Assembly: GCA_017998575.1 (NCBI GenBank) | Contig: JAGOCV010000065.1 | Location: 1 to 14,861 of the forward strand | Direction of reading: 5' to 3' | Length of the DNA: 14,861 nt | Source of the DNA: Burkholderiaceae bacterium | GTDB taxonomy: Bacteria; Pseudomonadota; Gammaproteobacteria; Burkholderiales; Burkholderiaceae | In this document: positions 7,053 through 14,861 of the stretch, piece by piece | How the letters are laid out: the number at the start of each line of letters is the position of its first letter | Position numbering within the stretch: the first letter of the stretch is position 1 | Notes under the pieces: generated by a model | The model's database searches: none | What the model was told of the DNA's origin: nothing | What the model saw: the letters and a program-made list of their open reading frames with translations, nothing else | Program-made: the position numbers and the translations under genes

Positions 7053-7088
7053 ACGCATTCTTCTGATGAAAGAATCAGTTTTCCTGAT
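7044..7088. promoter_or_regulatory. LysR operator array: four ATCAG/CTGAT half-sites incl. T-N11-A box
   Basis: In the 108-base divergent spacer the half-sites are ATCAG 7044-7048, CTGAT 7063-7067, ATCAG 7074-7078 and CTGAT 7084-7088. The last pair forms ATCAG-TTTTC-CTGAT, a perfect inverted repeat that fits the LysR-type T-N11-A consensus (T7075, A7087). The centres are spaced 19, 11 and 10 bases, close to whole helical turns, as expected for a LysR tetramer that contacts a recognition site and an activation site. The box is 36 bases upstream of the LysR ATG, which also suits autoregulation. Confidence 0.6.
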
Positions 7089-7124
7089 CCAATGCAAGAA
7101 CCCCGACCCCAGATTGGTGCAGCC

Positions 7125-8051
7125 ATGAATATCACCCTACGCCAGATGCGCGCGTTTTCCACCGTGGCACGCGCCGGCAGCTTCACCACGGCTGCGCGCC
7201 AGATGAGCCTCACACAGTCGGCGGTGAGCATGCTGGTGCAGCAGCTGGAAGACGAGCTCGGCCTCAAGCTGTTCGACCGCGCGCGCAGCGCCGTCACGCT
7301 CACCGAGGCCGGGCACCAGTTGCTGCCCCTGGCGCGCCGCATGCTCGACGACCTGCGCCAGGTGGAAGATGGCGCCAGCGACCTGCGCACGCTGCGCAGC
7401 GGCGTGCTGCGCGTGGTGGCGCCGCAGCTGCTGGCCTGCACCTGGATGGCCGGCGTGCTCACGCAGTTCAGCGCGGCCTATCCGTCGGTCGGACTGCGCG
7501 TGATCGACGGCACGGCCGACGACATCGTGGCCACGGTGCGGCGCGGCGACGCCGAGCTGGGCATCGGGCCCGAGCGCGCCGCCGGCGAGGACGTCACGCG
7601 CACGTTGCTCATGAATGTCCCCATGCGGCTGGTGTGCGCGGCCTCGCACCGGCTCGCGGGGCGGCAGTCGGTGTCGTGGAACGATCTGCGCGACGAGCGC
7701 TGGGTGGTCTACTCAGGCGACTTCAGCCGCTATGTGGAACGGCTGCTGCACGAGCACGACGTGTCGCTGTCGATGCAGACCGCCACCGAGGTCGGCTACA
7801 TGACCACGGCCCTCGCCCTCGTGGGCGCGGGCCTGGGCATCGCGGCGTTGCCCGACTACGCGCGCGGATTTGCCGACAACTTCGGCATCCGCTTCATCCC
7901 CATCCGCGCGCCGACGCTCAGCCGCGAATTCTTCGTCTACCAGCGCCGCGGGCTGGCGCTGTCGCCCGCGGCCGAGGCCTTCATGCAGCTGATGCGGCGG
8001 CAGGCCCGCGCGGGCGCGGCCAGGGGCGCCGGCACCGCCAGTGCCGGCTGA
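7125..8051 (+). CDS. LysR-family transcriptional regulator
   Basis: A 308-aa LysR-type regulator. The winged helix-turn-helix covers residues 1-60: MNITLRQMRAFSTVARAGSF, then TTAARQMSLTQSAVSMLVQQ and LGLKLFDRARSAVTLTEAG. A linker helix follows and the effector-binding domain runs from about 90 to 295, with the periplasmic-binding-like GVLRVVAPQLLA, AELGIGPERAAGEDV and GAGLGIAALPDYA blocks. I chose ATG 7125 because MNITLRQ is the standard LysR start; an in-frame ATG at 7092 would add 11 residues and lies just past the operator. It is divergent from the FAD oxidoreductase operon and convergent with the second Bug/TTT gene, so the oxidoreductase operon is its likely target. The effector is unknown, perhaps the substrate or an early intermediate. 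Confidence 0.95.
   Translation: MNITLRQMRAFSTVARAGSFTTAARQMSLTQSAVSMLVQQLEDELGLKLFDRARSAVTLTEAGHQLLPLARRMLDDLRQVEDGASDLRTLRSGVLRVVAPQLLACTWMAGVLTQFSAAYPSVGLRVIDGTADDIVATVRRGDAELGIGPERAAGEDVTRTLLMNVPMRLVCAASHRLAGRQSVSWNDLRDERWVVYSGDFSRYVERLLHEHDVSLSMQTATEVGYMTTALALVGAGLGIAALPDYARGFADNFGIRFIPIRAPTLSREFFVYQRRGLALSPAAEAFMQLMRRQARAGAARGAGTASAG
8028..8048 (+). terminator. Hairpin at the 3' end of the LysR gene
   Basis: GCCGGCAC-CGCCA-GTGCCGGC is a perfect 8-bp stem with a 5-base loop over the last codons of the LysR gene, ending at the base before its TGA. It stands at the convergent junction with the Bug/TTT gene, whose stop is 7 bases away. No T run follows, so it is a candidate terminator or 3' mRNA-protecting structure rather than a textbook intrinsic terminator. 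Confidence 0.4.
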
Positions 8052-8057
8052 GACCCG

Positions 8058-9041
8058 TCATTCGGGCTTGAAGCCCGCGCCCTTGAGCAGGTCGGACGCC
8101 TGCGCCACGTCGCCCGCGATGTGCTTCCTGAACTGGTCGATGGATTCGTTCACCGGCTCGATGCCCAGGCTGGCCAGCGCGCCGGCCTTCACCAGGTCGG
8201 CCACCGCGTCGTTGGCGGCCTTGTGCAGCGCCTGCACGCGGTCGGCCGGCGTGTCCTTGGGGGCCCAGAAGCCGTACCAGGTGAGGTAGACCAGGCCCGG
8301 CATGCCCAGCTCGGCAGCCGTGGGAATGTCGGGCGCGATCGAGCTGCGCCGCGGCGACGTGACCGCGATGGGGCGCACCTTGCCGCTCTTGGCCATCGGC
8401 AGGATGGACACGATCGAATCCATGAGGATCTGCGCGTGTCCGCCAGCGACGTCCACCAGCGCCGGCGCCGTGCCCTTGTACGGAATCATGGTCAGGTTGG
8501 ACAGCTGGCCCTGCTTGGCGAACAGCAGCGTGGCCAGGTGGCTGGGCGCGCCCATGGCCGGCAGCGCGGCGGTCCATTTGTCGGGTTGCGCCTTGGCGGC
8601 CGTCACCACTTCGCCAAGCTTCTGCGGCGCCAGCGTGGGCGAGATCACCATGAGCAGCGGGGCTTCGCCCACGCGCGCCACCGGCGCGAAATCGGTCACC
8701 GGGTCGTAGGGCGCGGCGGCCATCACCTGCCTGGACAGTACGTGCGTGGTGGCCGAGAACAGCAGCGTGTAGCCGTCGGCCGGCGCGTTCTTCACCGCCA
8801 TGCCGCCCACGGTGCCGTTGGCGCCGCCACGGTTCTCGATGATCACCGGCACCTTGAGGTTCTCCTGCATCTGGCGGCCGATCAGGCGCGCGGCCTGGTC
8901 CACGCCGCCGCCGGCGGCGAACGGCACCACGATGCGGATCATCTGGTCGGGGAACTTCGCCTGCGCTTGCGCAGCGCCGCCGGCCAGCAGGCCGGCAGCA
9001 CCCAGCGAGAGGGCGAGGGTTGAAAGCCATTTCTTCATCAT
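8058..9041 (-). CDS. Bug/TctC-family TTT substrate-binding protein (second copy)
   Basis: A 327-aa periplasmic receptor of the Bug/TctC family. The Sec-type signal peptide starts MMKKWLSTLALSLGAAGLLA and ends near AAQAQA, before FPDQMIRIVVPFAAGGGVDQ. The family ligand-loop blocks ENRGGANGTVGGMAV, PADGYTLLFSATTH and IPYKGTAPALVDVAGGHAQI are present. It lacks the TDL of the classic GGSTDLLAR motif (here GGGVDQAAR), and its sequence differs strongly from the other Bug protein in this window, so it is not a recent duplicate and may bind another ligand. AAGGAG lies 7 bases before the first of two tandem ATGs. It follows the CobW-family gene by 52 bases on the same strand and is probably the last gene of the HyuAB operon. 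No transporter membrane subunits are nearby. Confidence 0.93.
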   Translation of the reverse strand: MMKKWLSTLALSLGAAGLLAGGAAQAQAKFPDQMIRIVVPFAAGGGVDQAARLIGRQMQENLKVPVIIENRGGANGTVGGMAVKNAPADGYTLLFSATTHVLSRQVMAAAPYDPVTDFAPVARVGEAPLLMVISPTLAPQKLGEVVTAAKAQPDKWTAALPAMGAPSHLATLLFAKQGQLSNLTMIPYKGTAPALVDVAGGHAQILMDSIVSILPMAKSGKVRPIAVTSPRRSSIAPDIPTAAELGMPGLVYLTWYGFWAPKDTPADRVQALHKAANDAVADLVKAGALASLGIEPVNESIDQFRKHIAGDVAQASDLLKGAGFKPE

Positions 9042-9093
9042 CTGTCGTCTCCTTGTGAAATCGGTTGGCTGTCAGGAAGGCAAGCGGTCCGCC

Positions 9094-10205
<1,112 letters not shown>

Positions 10206-10209
<4 letters not shown>

Positions 10210-10604
10210 CCTGATCCTTCGTCGTCGCCGAGCCCGCCGCCATGCAGATTGGCGAACGATTCCAGCGTGCGCGTGAGGCGCGGCAGCAGCCAGTCGGCCA
10301 CGGCAGGCGGCGCCTCGCCGGCTTCGAGCCGCGCCAGCAGGTCGCGTACCGGGTGCGCGTCGGTGGCGATGGCGTCGGCCGACGGCAGGAAGTCCACCAC
10401 GTCCGCGACGCCCAGCCGCTCGGCCTCGGCCAGCAGGTAGTCGGCGATGTCGCGTTCGAAGTCTTCCAGCCGCACGTCGACGCCGCCGATGCCGCAGCCG
10501 CAGCCCGTCGCCAGCGAGACGTGCTGGGCCGACAGCCGGCTCCAGAGCCGGGCCAGCCGTTCGGCGCGAAGACCGTCGGGCGAAGCGGCCACGGTGGCGT
10601 CCAT
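10206..10604 (-). CDS. Hypothetical 132-aa protein with GCGCG motif, between HyuB and CobW
   Basis: I do not recognise this protein. It is 132 aa, soluble, without a signal peptide or membrane segment, and acidic in its second half. The most distinctive part is LATGCGCGIGGVDVRLEDFE (31-50), with two cysteines in C-x-C (Cys35, Cys37); the histidines are His28, His84 and His121. The rest looks helical and Leu/Ala-rich (DYLLAEAERLGVADVVDFL, LLPRLTRTLESFANL). It starts 8 bases after the HyuB stop and its TGA overlaps the CobW ATG, so it is tightly coupled to the GTPase. The same DNA is open in this frame up to 12533, but that is a shadow of HyuB. Known small partners of HyuAB-like enzymes (the gamma subunit of acetone carboxylase, about 170 aa, zinc-binding) do not obviously match it. 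A metal-binding or subunit role is only a guess. Confidence 0.8.
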
Positions 10605-10612
10605 CGCGTGCG

Positions 10613-12355
10613 TCAGGCAGCCGCGCGCAGGCGCGCCGTCTCGGCCTCGTCGAGCTGGCCACGCGCGTCGGTGGCCACGCCGTACAGCTCGCGTGCGGCC
10701 TGCACGCTCACATAGCCTTCGCGCACGTCCTCGGCCACGGTGGCCGCCGGGCGTTCGAGCGGATTGCCGAAGCCGCCGCCGCCGCCCGAGAGCATCTTGT
10801 AGGCATCGCCGCGTTCGAGCCGCACGTTGAACACCTTGGCGTTGGGCAGGTCGCTCTTCCATTCGCCCTTGTGGCGGATGGCGATGCCGTTGCCCATGGC
10901 GTCGCCGCCACCTTCCAGGCCCCAGGGCTTGCAATGCACGCGGTCGATGCGCGTGGTCACGGTGAAGGGCGACAGCGCCTGCACCACCATTTCGGCGCCC
11001 AGCCCGCCGCGGTGGCGGCCGGCACCGGCGCTGTCCTCGCGGATGCGGTAGCTCTCGACCAGCACGGGGTATTTGGCCTCCAGCTGCTCGGTGGGGCTGT
11101 TGTGCGTGTCGCCGTCGTTGATGCAGACGGTGACGGAGACGCCGTCTTCCTGCTGCTTGGCGCCCCAGCCGCCGCCCAGCGGACCGATGCCCACGATGAA
11201 CAGGCGTCCGTCTTCCGGGCTGATGCCGTGGATGTTGGGAAACACCAGGTCGGCGTGGTGGCCAGCGATCGAGCGGTTGGGAATGGCCGGCGCGAGCGCC
11301 TTGAAGATGGTGTCGATCACCGTCATCGGGAAGGTCATCCACACGCGCATCGGGTACGGCCGCTCGGCGCTGATCACCGTGCCCATGGGCATGACGACCT
11401 TGAGCGGGCGGAAGCTGCCGTCGTTGACCGGGTAATCGGTGGGCGTCGTCAGGCACTTGTAGGCCACCTGCGCGCAGGCGATGCCGGTGGTGAAGCCCGA
11501 GTTGTAGAAGCCGCGCACCTGCCGGCTCACATCCGACAGGTCGACGGTCATCTCGTCGCCCTTCACGGTCACCTTCACGCGGATCGGAATGCGTTTGCCG
11601 ATGTCCAGGCCGTCGTCGTCCATGAACGATTCGGCTTCGTACACGCCGTCGGGGATCGACAGCGTGTTCTGCCGGGCCAGCGCCTCCGACGCGTCCATGA
11701 TCTGCGCGATCGAGCCGTTGACGGCATCGGGGCCGTAGCGCTGCAGCAGCTCCAGGTAACGGCGCTCGCCGGTGGTGACGGCGGTGATCTGCGCGCGCAG
11801 GTCGCCCAGGGCGCGCTCGGGCATGCGCACGTTCATCGCGATGATGTCGATCAGATCCTGGTTGACGACGCCTTCGCGCTGGTACTTCACGATCGGGATC
11901 TGGATGCCCTCGCTGAAGATGTCGGTCGTCACGTTGCCCAGCGTGCCGCCCACGTCCAGCCAGTGCGCCATGCAGCAGGTGAAGCCTTCGAGCCGGCCTT
12001 CGTGGAACACCGGCATCGTGAACGTGAAGTGGTTCAGGTGGCTGCCGGTCGTGTACGCATCGTTCGTGACCAGTATGTCGCCCGGCTTGATGTTCTCGTA
12101 GCCGAAGTGTTTGATCTTCGCCTTCACGGTTTCCGACATGCCGCGGATGAACATCGGCAGGCCCAGGCCGATCGAGACCGTATCGCCTTCCTTCGTGAAC
12201 AGGCCGACGGTGAAGTCCAGCGCCTCGTAGATGATGAGGTTGTAGGCCGTGCGCGTGAGGTTGGTCTTCATCTCCTCCGTGACGGCATAGAGGCCGTTGC
12301 GGATGATCTCGACGGTGACCGGATCGACGGCGGTCATGGGCGTGCGGGCGTTCAT
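10613..12355 (-). CDS. hyuB: Hydantoinase B/oxoprolinase-family subunit
   Basis: A 580-aa HyuB-type subunit, a normal size for the family. HyuB pairs with HyuA to act on hydantoins, 5-oxoproline or, in the carboxylase branch, ketones such as acetone. Conserved blocks are DPVTVEIIRNGLYAVTEEM (11-29), IKPGDILVTNDAYTTGSHLN (89-108), CMAHWLDVGG (128-137), GAGRHRGGLGAEMV near 445 and SGGGGGFGNPLERP near 535. The canonical NDPWHGGTHLPD of typical HyuB is NDAYTTGSHLNH here, so this belongs to a separate branch from the fused HyuB in this window. The start ATG overlaps the HyuA stop as ATGA. Together with HyuA, the small protein and CobW it forms one unit. ATP-dependent amide hydrolysis or carboxylation are both possible; the exact substrate cannot be assigned from sequence. 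Confidence 0.93.
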   Translation of the reverse strand: MNARTPMTAVDPVTVEIIRNGLYAVTEEMKTNLTRTAYNLIIYEALDFTVGLFTKEGDTVSIGLGLPMFIRGMSETVKAKIKHFGYENIKPGDILVTNDAYTTGSHLNHFTFTMPVFHEGRLEGFTCCMAHWLDVGGTLGNVTTDIFSEGIQIPIVKYQREGVVNQDLIDIIAMNVRMPERALGDLRAQITAVTTGERRYLELLQRYGPDAVNGSIAQIMDASEALARQNTLSIPDGVYEAESFMDDDGLDIGKRIPIRVKVTVKGDEMTVDLSDVSRQVRGFYNSGFTTGIACAQVAYKCLTTPTDYPVNDGSFRPLKVVMPMGTVISAERPYPMRVWMTFPMTVIDTIFKALAPAIPNRSIAGHHADLVFPNIHGISPEDGRLFIVGIGPLGGGWGAKQQEDGVSVTVCINDGDTHNSPTEQLEAKYPVLVESYRIREDSAGAGRHRGGLGAEMVVQALSPFTVTTRIDRVHCKPWGLEGGGDAMGNGIAIRHKGEWKSDLPNAKVFNVRLERGDAYKMLSGGGGGFGNPLERPAATVAEDVREGYVSVQAARELYGVATDARGQLDEAETARLRAAA

Positions 12356-14451
12356 GTGCGGTCGCTCCCGATGTTGATTTGCAGGTTGCCGAGTTCGTCG
12401 ACGCGCAGGTCGTCGCCAGGCTGGACCACGGTGGTGGAGGCATGCTCCTCGATGAGGGCCGGGCCAGTGATGAGGTTGCCAGCGCGCAGCGCGTCACGCA
12501 CGTAGACCGGCGTGTCGGCCCAGCCCGTGGCACGGAAGTACACCGGCTTGGTGGCGCGAACGGCGCCTGCCTCGGGCGTGGCCGTGCCAGCTTCCACGCT
12601 GTGGCGCGGCGGCTTCTTCATGGTGCCCAGCACGGTGACGCGCAGGCTCACCAGATCAGCCGGCTCCTTGGGCGCGGAGGTGCCGTAACGCACCTTGTGC
12701 AGCTCGTCGAACTGGCGCTTGATGGCCGAGCGGTCGCGGCTGGCGAAGAACGCCAGCGGCAGATCGACCGTGACGGCGTGCTCCTGACCCACGTAGCGCA
12801 TGTCGGCAGCGCGCTCGATCACGACATCGGCAGCCTCCACACCCGACTGGGCAAGCGCCGCGCGACCTTCGTCTTCCATGCCTTGGTAGAGCGCCTCGAT
12901 CTCCTCGAACGACACGTCGGCCAGCTTGCGGAACACCGAGCGCACGTAGTCGTAGCGGCGGTCGGAAAACAGCATGCCGTAGGCCGAGAAGTAGCCCGGT
13001 GCGTACGGGATCAGCACCTTGCGGATGCCGATCTCGCGCGCGATGGCCGAGGCATGCAGCGGGCCCGCGCCGCCGTAGACCACCATGGTGAAGCTGCCGG
13101 CGTCCAGGCCGCGCTCGGTGGTCACGGCCTTGACCGCGTGCGACATCTGCGTGACGGCGATGCGCAGGATGCCGTCGGCCGCCGCCGTGGCGTCCAGCCC
13201 CAGCGGGCCCGCCACGCGCTCCTGCATCTGGCGCTGGCAACCGGCCAGGTCGAGCTTGAGCTCGCCGCCCAGGAAATGCTCGGCATCGAGCCGGCCCAGC
13301 AGCAGGTTGGCATCGGTCACGGTGGGCTCGGTGCCGCCACGGCCATAGGCCACGGGGCCGGGGATCGAGCCCGCGCTCTGCGGGCCGACGCGCAGCGCGT
13401 TGCCGGTTTCCACGCGGGCGATCGAGCCGCCGCCCGTGCCCACCTCGTGGATGTCCATCATCGGGATCTGGATCGGCAGCGCGCGCTCGTAGCCGCCGAT
13501 CAGCGCCGAGCCCGTGGTAAGCGGCCGGCCTTCGCTGATCACGCCGGCCTTGGCCGTGGTGCCGCCCATGTCGAAGGCGATCGCGTCGCCCATGCCCAGC
13601 TGCGCGCAGATGGCCTGCGCGCCGATCACGCCGGCGGCCGGGCCCGATTCGAGCATGCGCACGCAGCCGACCTTGGCGTGTTCCACCGGGAACAGGCCGC
13701 CGGTGGACTGCACGATGTAGAAGTCGCCCTTGAAGCCTTCGCGGCCCAGGTGATCTTCCAGCTGGCCCAGGTACTGCGACACGCGCGGGCCCACGTAGGC
13801 ATTGGCCACGGCGGTGGAGACACGCTCGAACTCGCGGTATTCCTGGCTCAGCTCGTGCGAGGCGCACACGAAGGCGCCCGGGATCTCTTCCTGCAGGATG
13901 GCCTTGACGCGTTGCTCGTGCGCCGGGTTGCGGTACGAGTGCAGCAGCAGCACGGCCACGGCATCCACGCCCGCGCCCCGGAGTTCACGCGCCAGCGCCC
14001 GCACGGCTTCTTCGTCCAGCGGCTTGTGCACGCTGCCGTCGGCGCGCAGTCGTTCGGCCACTTCGTAGCGCAGCGAGCGGCGCACCAGCGGCTGGTGCTT
14101 GTTGAAGAACAGGTTGTAGGCGTCGGGCCGGTTCACGCGGCCGATTTCGTAGATGTCGCGGAAACCCTCGGTGATCAGCAGTGCGGTGTTGGCGCCGTTG
14201 CGTTCGAGCAGCGTGTTGATCGCGATGGTGGAGCCGTGCAGGAACAGCCGGCCTTCGCGCCAGTCCACACCGGCGCTGCTGATGGTCTGCTGGATGCCAT
14301 CCACCAGCTGGCCGTGGGTGGAGAGGGCCTTGCCGAACAGCAGCCGGCCGGTCGACTCGTCGAACGCGGCCATGTCGGTGAAGGTGCCGCCGATGTCGAC
14401 GGCGATGCGCAGCGGGCGCTCGGCGCGCGGCGCCAGGGTGGTTGCGGTCAT
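12352..14451 (-). CDS. hyuA: Hydantoinase A/oxoprolinase-family ATP-dependent subunit
   Basis: A 699-aa full-length HyuA. This ASKHA-fold subunit uses ATP to activate the substrate carbonyl for ring opening or carboxylation by HyuB. Phosphate loop 1 is DIGGTFTD (19-26), then HGSTIAINTLLER (72-84) and ITEGFRDIYEIGRVNRP (93-109). LHSYRNPAHE is at 170-179, the second phosphate loop DMGGTTAKAG at 294-303, EVGTGGGSIA at 336-345, and GPQSAGSIPGPVAYG with TVTDANLLLGRL at 356-388. YGGAGPLHA is at about 459-467, and a normal C-terminal domain ends near EEHASTTVVQPGD. A GAGGA sits about 8 bases before the ATG, and the FAH-family gene stops 16 bases upstream. All nucleotide-binding motifs are intact, so it should be active and could also supply the function missing from the fused HyuA/HyuB protein. 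Confidence 0.95.
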   Translation of the reverse strand: MTATTLAPRAERPLRIAVDIGGTFTDMAAFDESTGRLLFGKALSTHGQLVDGIQQTISSAGVDWREGRLFLHGSTIAINTLLERNGANTALLITEGFRDIYEIGRVNRPDAYNLFFNKHQPLVRRSLRYEVAERLRADGSVHKPLDEEAVRALARELRGAGVDAVAVLLLHSYRNPAHEQRVKAILQEEIPGAFVCASHELSQEYREFERVSTAVANAYVGPRVSQYLGQLEDHLGREGFKGDFYIVQSTGGLFPVEHAKVGCVRMLESGPAAGVIGAQAICAQLGMGDAIAFDMGGTTAKAGVISEGRPLTTGSALIGGYERALPIQIPMMDIHEVGTGGGSIARVETGNALRVGPQSAGSIPGPVAYGRGGTEPTVTDANLLLGRLDAEHFLGGELKLDLAGCQRQMQERVAGPLGLDATAAADGILRIAVTQMSHAVKAVTTERGLDAGSFTMVVYGGAGPLHASAIAREIGIRKVLIPYAPGYFSAYGMLFSDRRYDYVRSVFRKLADVSFEEIEALYQGMEDEGRAALAQSGVEAADVVIERAADMRYVGQEHAVTVDLPLAFFASRDRSAIKRQFDELHKVRYGTSAPKEPADLVSLRVTVLGTMKKPPRHSVEAGTATPEAGAVRATKPVYFRATGWADTPVYVRDALRAGNLITGPALIEEHASTTVVQPGDDLRVDELGNLQINIGSDRT

Positions 14452-14467
14452 GTGCGGGTCCTCGTCG

Positions 14468-14861
14468 TCAGTCGGCGCGCGCCACGGTGTTGCGCAGCAC
14501 GCCCAGGCCGGTGATCTCGATCTCGACGGTGTCGCCGTCCTTCATGTAGAGCGGCGGATCGCGGCGGTCGCCCACGCCGCCGGGCGTGCCGGTGGCGATC
14601 ACGTCGCCGGGCGCGAGCGGCGTGAAGCGCGAGATGTATTCGATGAGCGTGGGAATGTCGAAGATCAGGTCGCCCACGCTGGCGTGCTGCATCACCTGGC
14701 CGTTGACGCGCGTCTGCAGATCGAGCTTCGTCACGTCGGGCACCTCGTCGGCCGTGACCAGCACCGGGCCCAGCGGGCCGGTGCCGGGGAAGTTCTTGCC
14801 CGGCGTGAACTGGTGCGTGTGGCGCTGCCAGTCGCGCACGCTGATGTCGTTGAAGCAGGTG
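14468..14861 (-). CDS. Fumarylacetoacetate hydrolase (FAH)-family protein, C-terminal part (runs off right edge)
   Basis: The last 130 or so codons of an FAH-superfamily enzyme, the group of metal-dependent beta-keto-acid hydrolases, decarboxylases and isomerases that includes fumarylpyruvate hydrolase and 2-hydroxyhepta-2,4-diene-1,7-dioate isomerase. The visible part reads TCFNDISVRDWQRHTHQFTP, then GKNFPGTGPLGPVLVTADEV, VNGQVMQHASVGDLIFDIP, TPLAPGDVIATGTPGGVG and a C-terminal DGDTVEIEITGLG. These are the family's lysine (GK), GP and GTPxGVG signatures. A GTG at 14839 is in frame but the conserved sequence continues upstream, so it is not the start. It lies 16 bases before HyuA and is the first visible gene of the operon. 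It probably acts on a keto acid downstream of, or alongside, HyuAB; substrate unknown. Confidence 0.93.
   Translation of the reverse strand, partial: TCFNDISVRDWQRHTHQFTPGKNFPGTGPLGPVLVTADEVPDVTKLDLQTRVNGQVMQHASVGDLIFDIPTLIEYISRFTPLAPGDVIATGTPGGVGDRRDPPLYMKDGDTVEIEITGLGVLRNTVARAD

Noticed and set aside
8058..8075. CCCG/CGGG mini-hairpin near the stop of the second Bug/TTT gene
   Set aside because: Only 4 bp and partly inside the coding end; too weak to call a terminator.
9042..9093. Possible promoter or terminator between CobW and the second Bug/TTT gene
   Set aside because: Apart from the AAGGAG ribosome-binding site I see no stem, T tract or convincing -35/-10 pair in these 52 bases.
12379..14514. 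711-codon open frame on the plus strand, antisense to HyuA
   Set aside because: Low-complexity His/Arg/Ala composition and no motif, opposite a fully conserved HyuA.

Overview
The window is about 14.9 kb of GC-rich DNA with dense gene packing and 4-base stop/start overlaps. Two orphan Bug/TTT periplasmic receptors, a metK–(LpxL-family acyltransferase)x2 cluster and a LysR-controlled catabolic operon all point to a betaproteobacterium of the order Burkholderiales (Comamonadaceae or Alcaligenaceae-like). This placement is inferred from gene content and style; no marker gene is complete enough to name a genus. I see no rRNA, tRNA, CRISPR array, transposase or insertion-sequence ends.

Region 1 (1-2180) is core genome. 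The 5' part of metK (minus strand, running off the left edge) is divergent from two overlapping LpxL/HtrB-family lipid A acyltransferases (plus strand), with a 155-base leader between them that can form small hairpins.

Region 2 (2187-7016, minus strand) is a catabolic operon. Its order of transcription is a DadA-like FAD amine/amino-acid oxidoreductase, an unusual protein joining a HyuA fragment to a HyuB-type domain, a Bug/TTT binding protein, a strong 15-bp-stem hairpin, and a RidA-family imine/enamine deaminase. A divergent LysR regulator (7125-8051) faces it across a 108-base spacer that carries four ATCAG/CTGAT half-sites, including one exact T-N11-A box.

Region 3 (8058-14861, minus strand) is a second catabolic operon: the C-terminal part of an FAH-family hydrolase (running off the right edge), full-length HyuA, full-length HyuB, a 132-aa unrecognised protein with a GCGCG motif, a CobW/COG0523-family GTPase with a GCICC metal motif, and a second Bug/TTT receptor. 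HyuA/HyuB and small protein/CobW overlap by 4 bases, so the A-B-small-CobW block is very probably co-transcribed.

A plausible reading is that both operons serve catabolism of a nitrogen-containing carbonyl or cyclic amide compound. Bug receptors would bind the substrate or organic acids in the periplasm, HyuAB-type ATP-dependent enzymes would open or carboxylate it, the FAD enzyme would oxidise an amine to an imine that RidA hydrolyses, and the FAH-family enzyme would cleave or isomerise a keto acid. The substrate cannot be read from the sequence. The most novel points are the HyuA-fragment/HyuB fusion lacking the nucleotide-binding GGTFTD segment, and the small GCGCG protein coupled to a CobW metallochaperone next to HyuAB, which suggests a dedicated metal-insertion pair.
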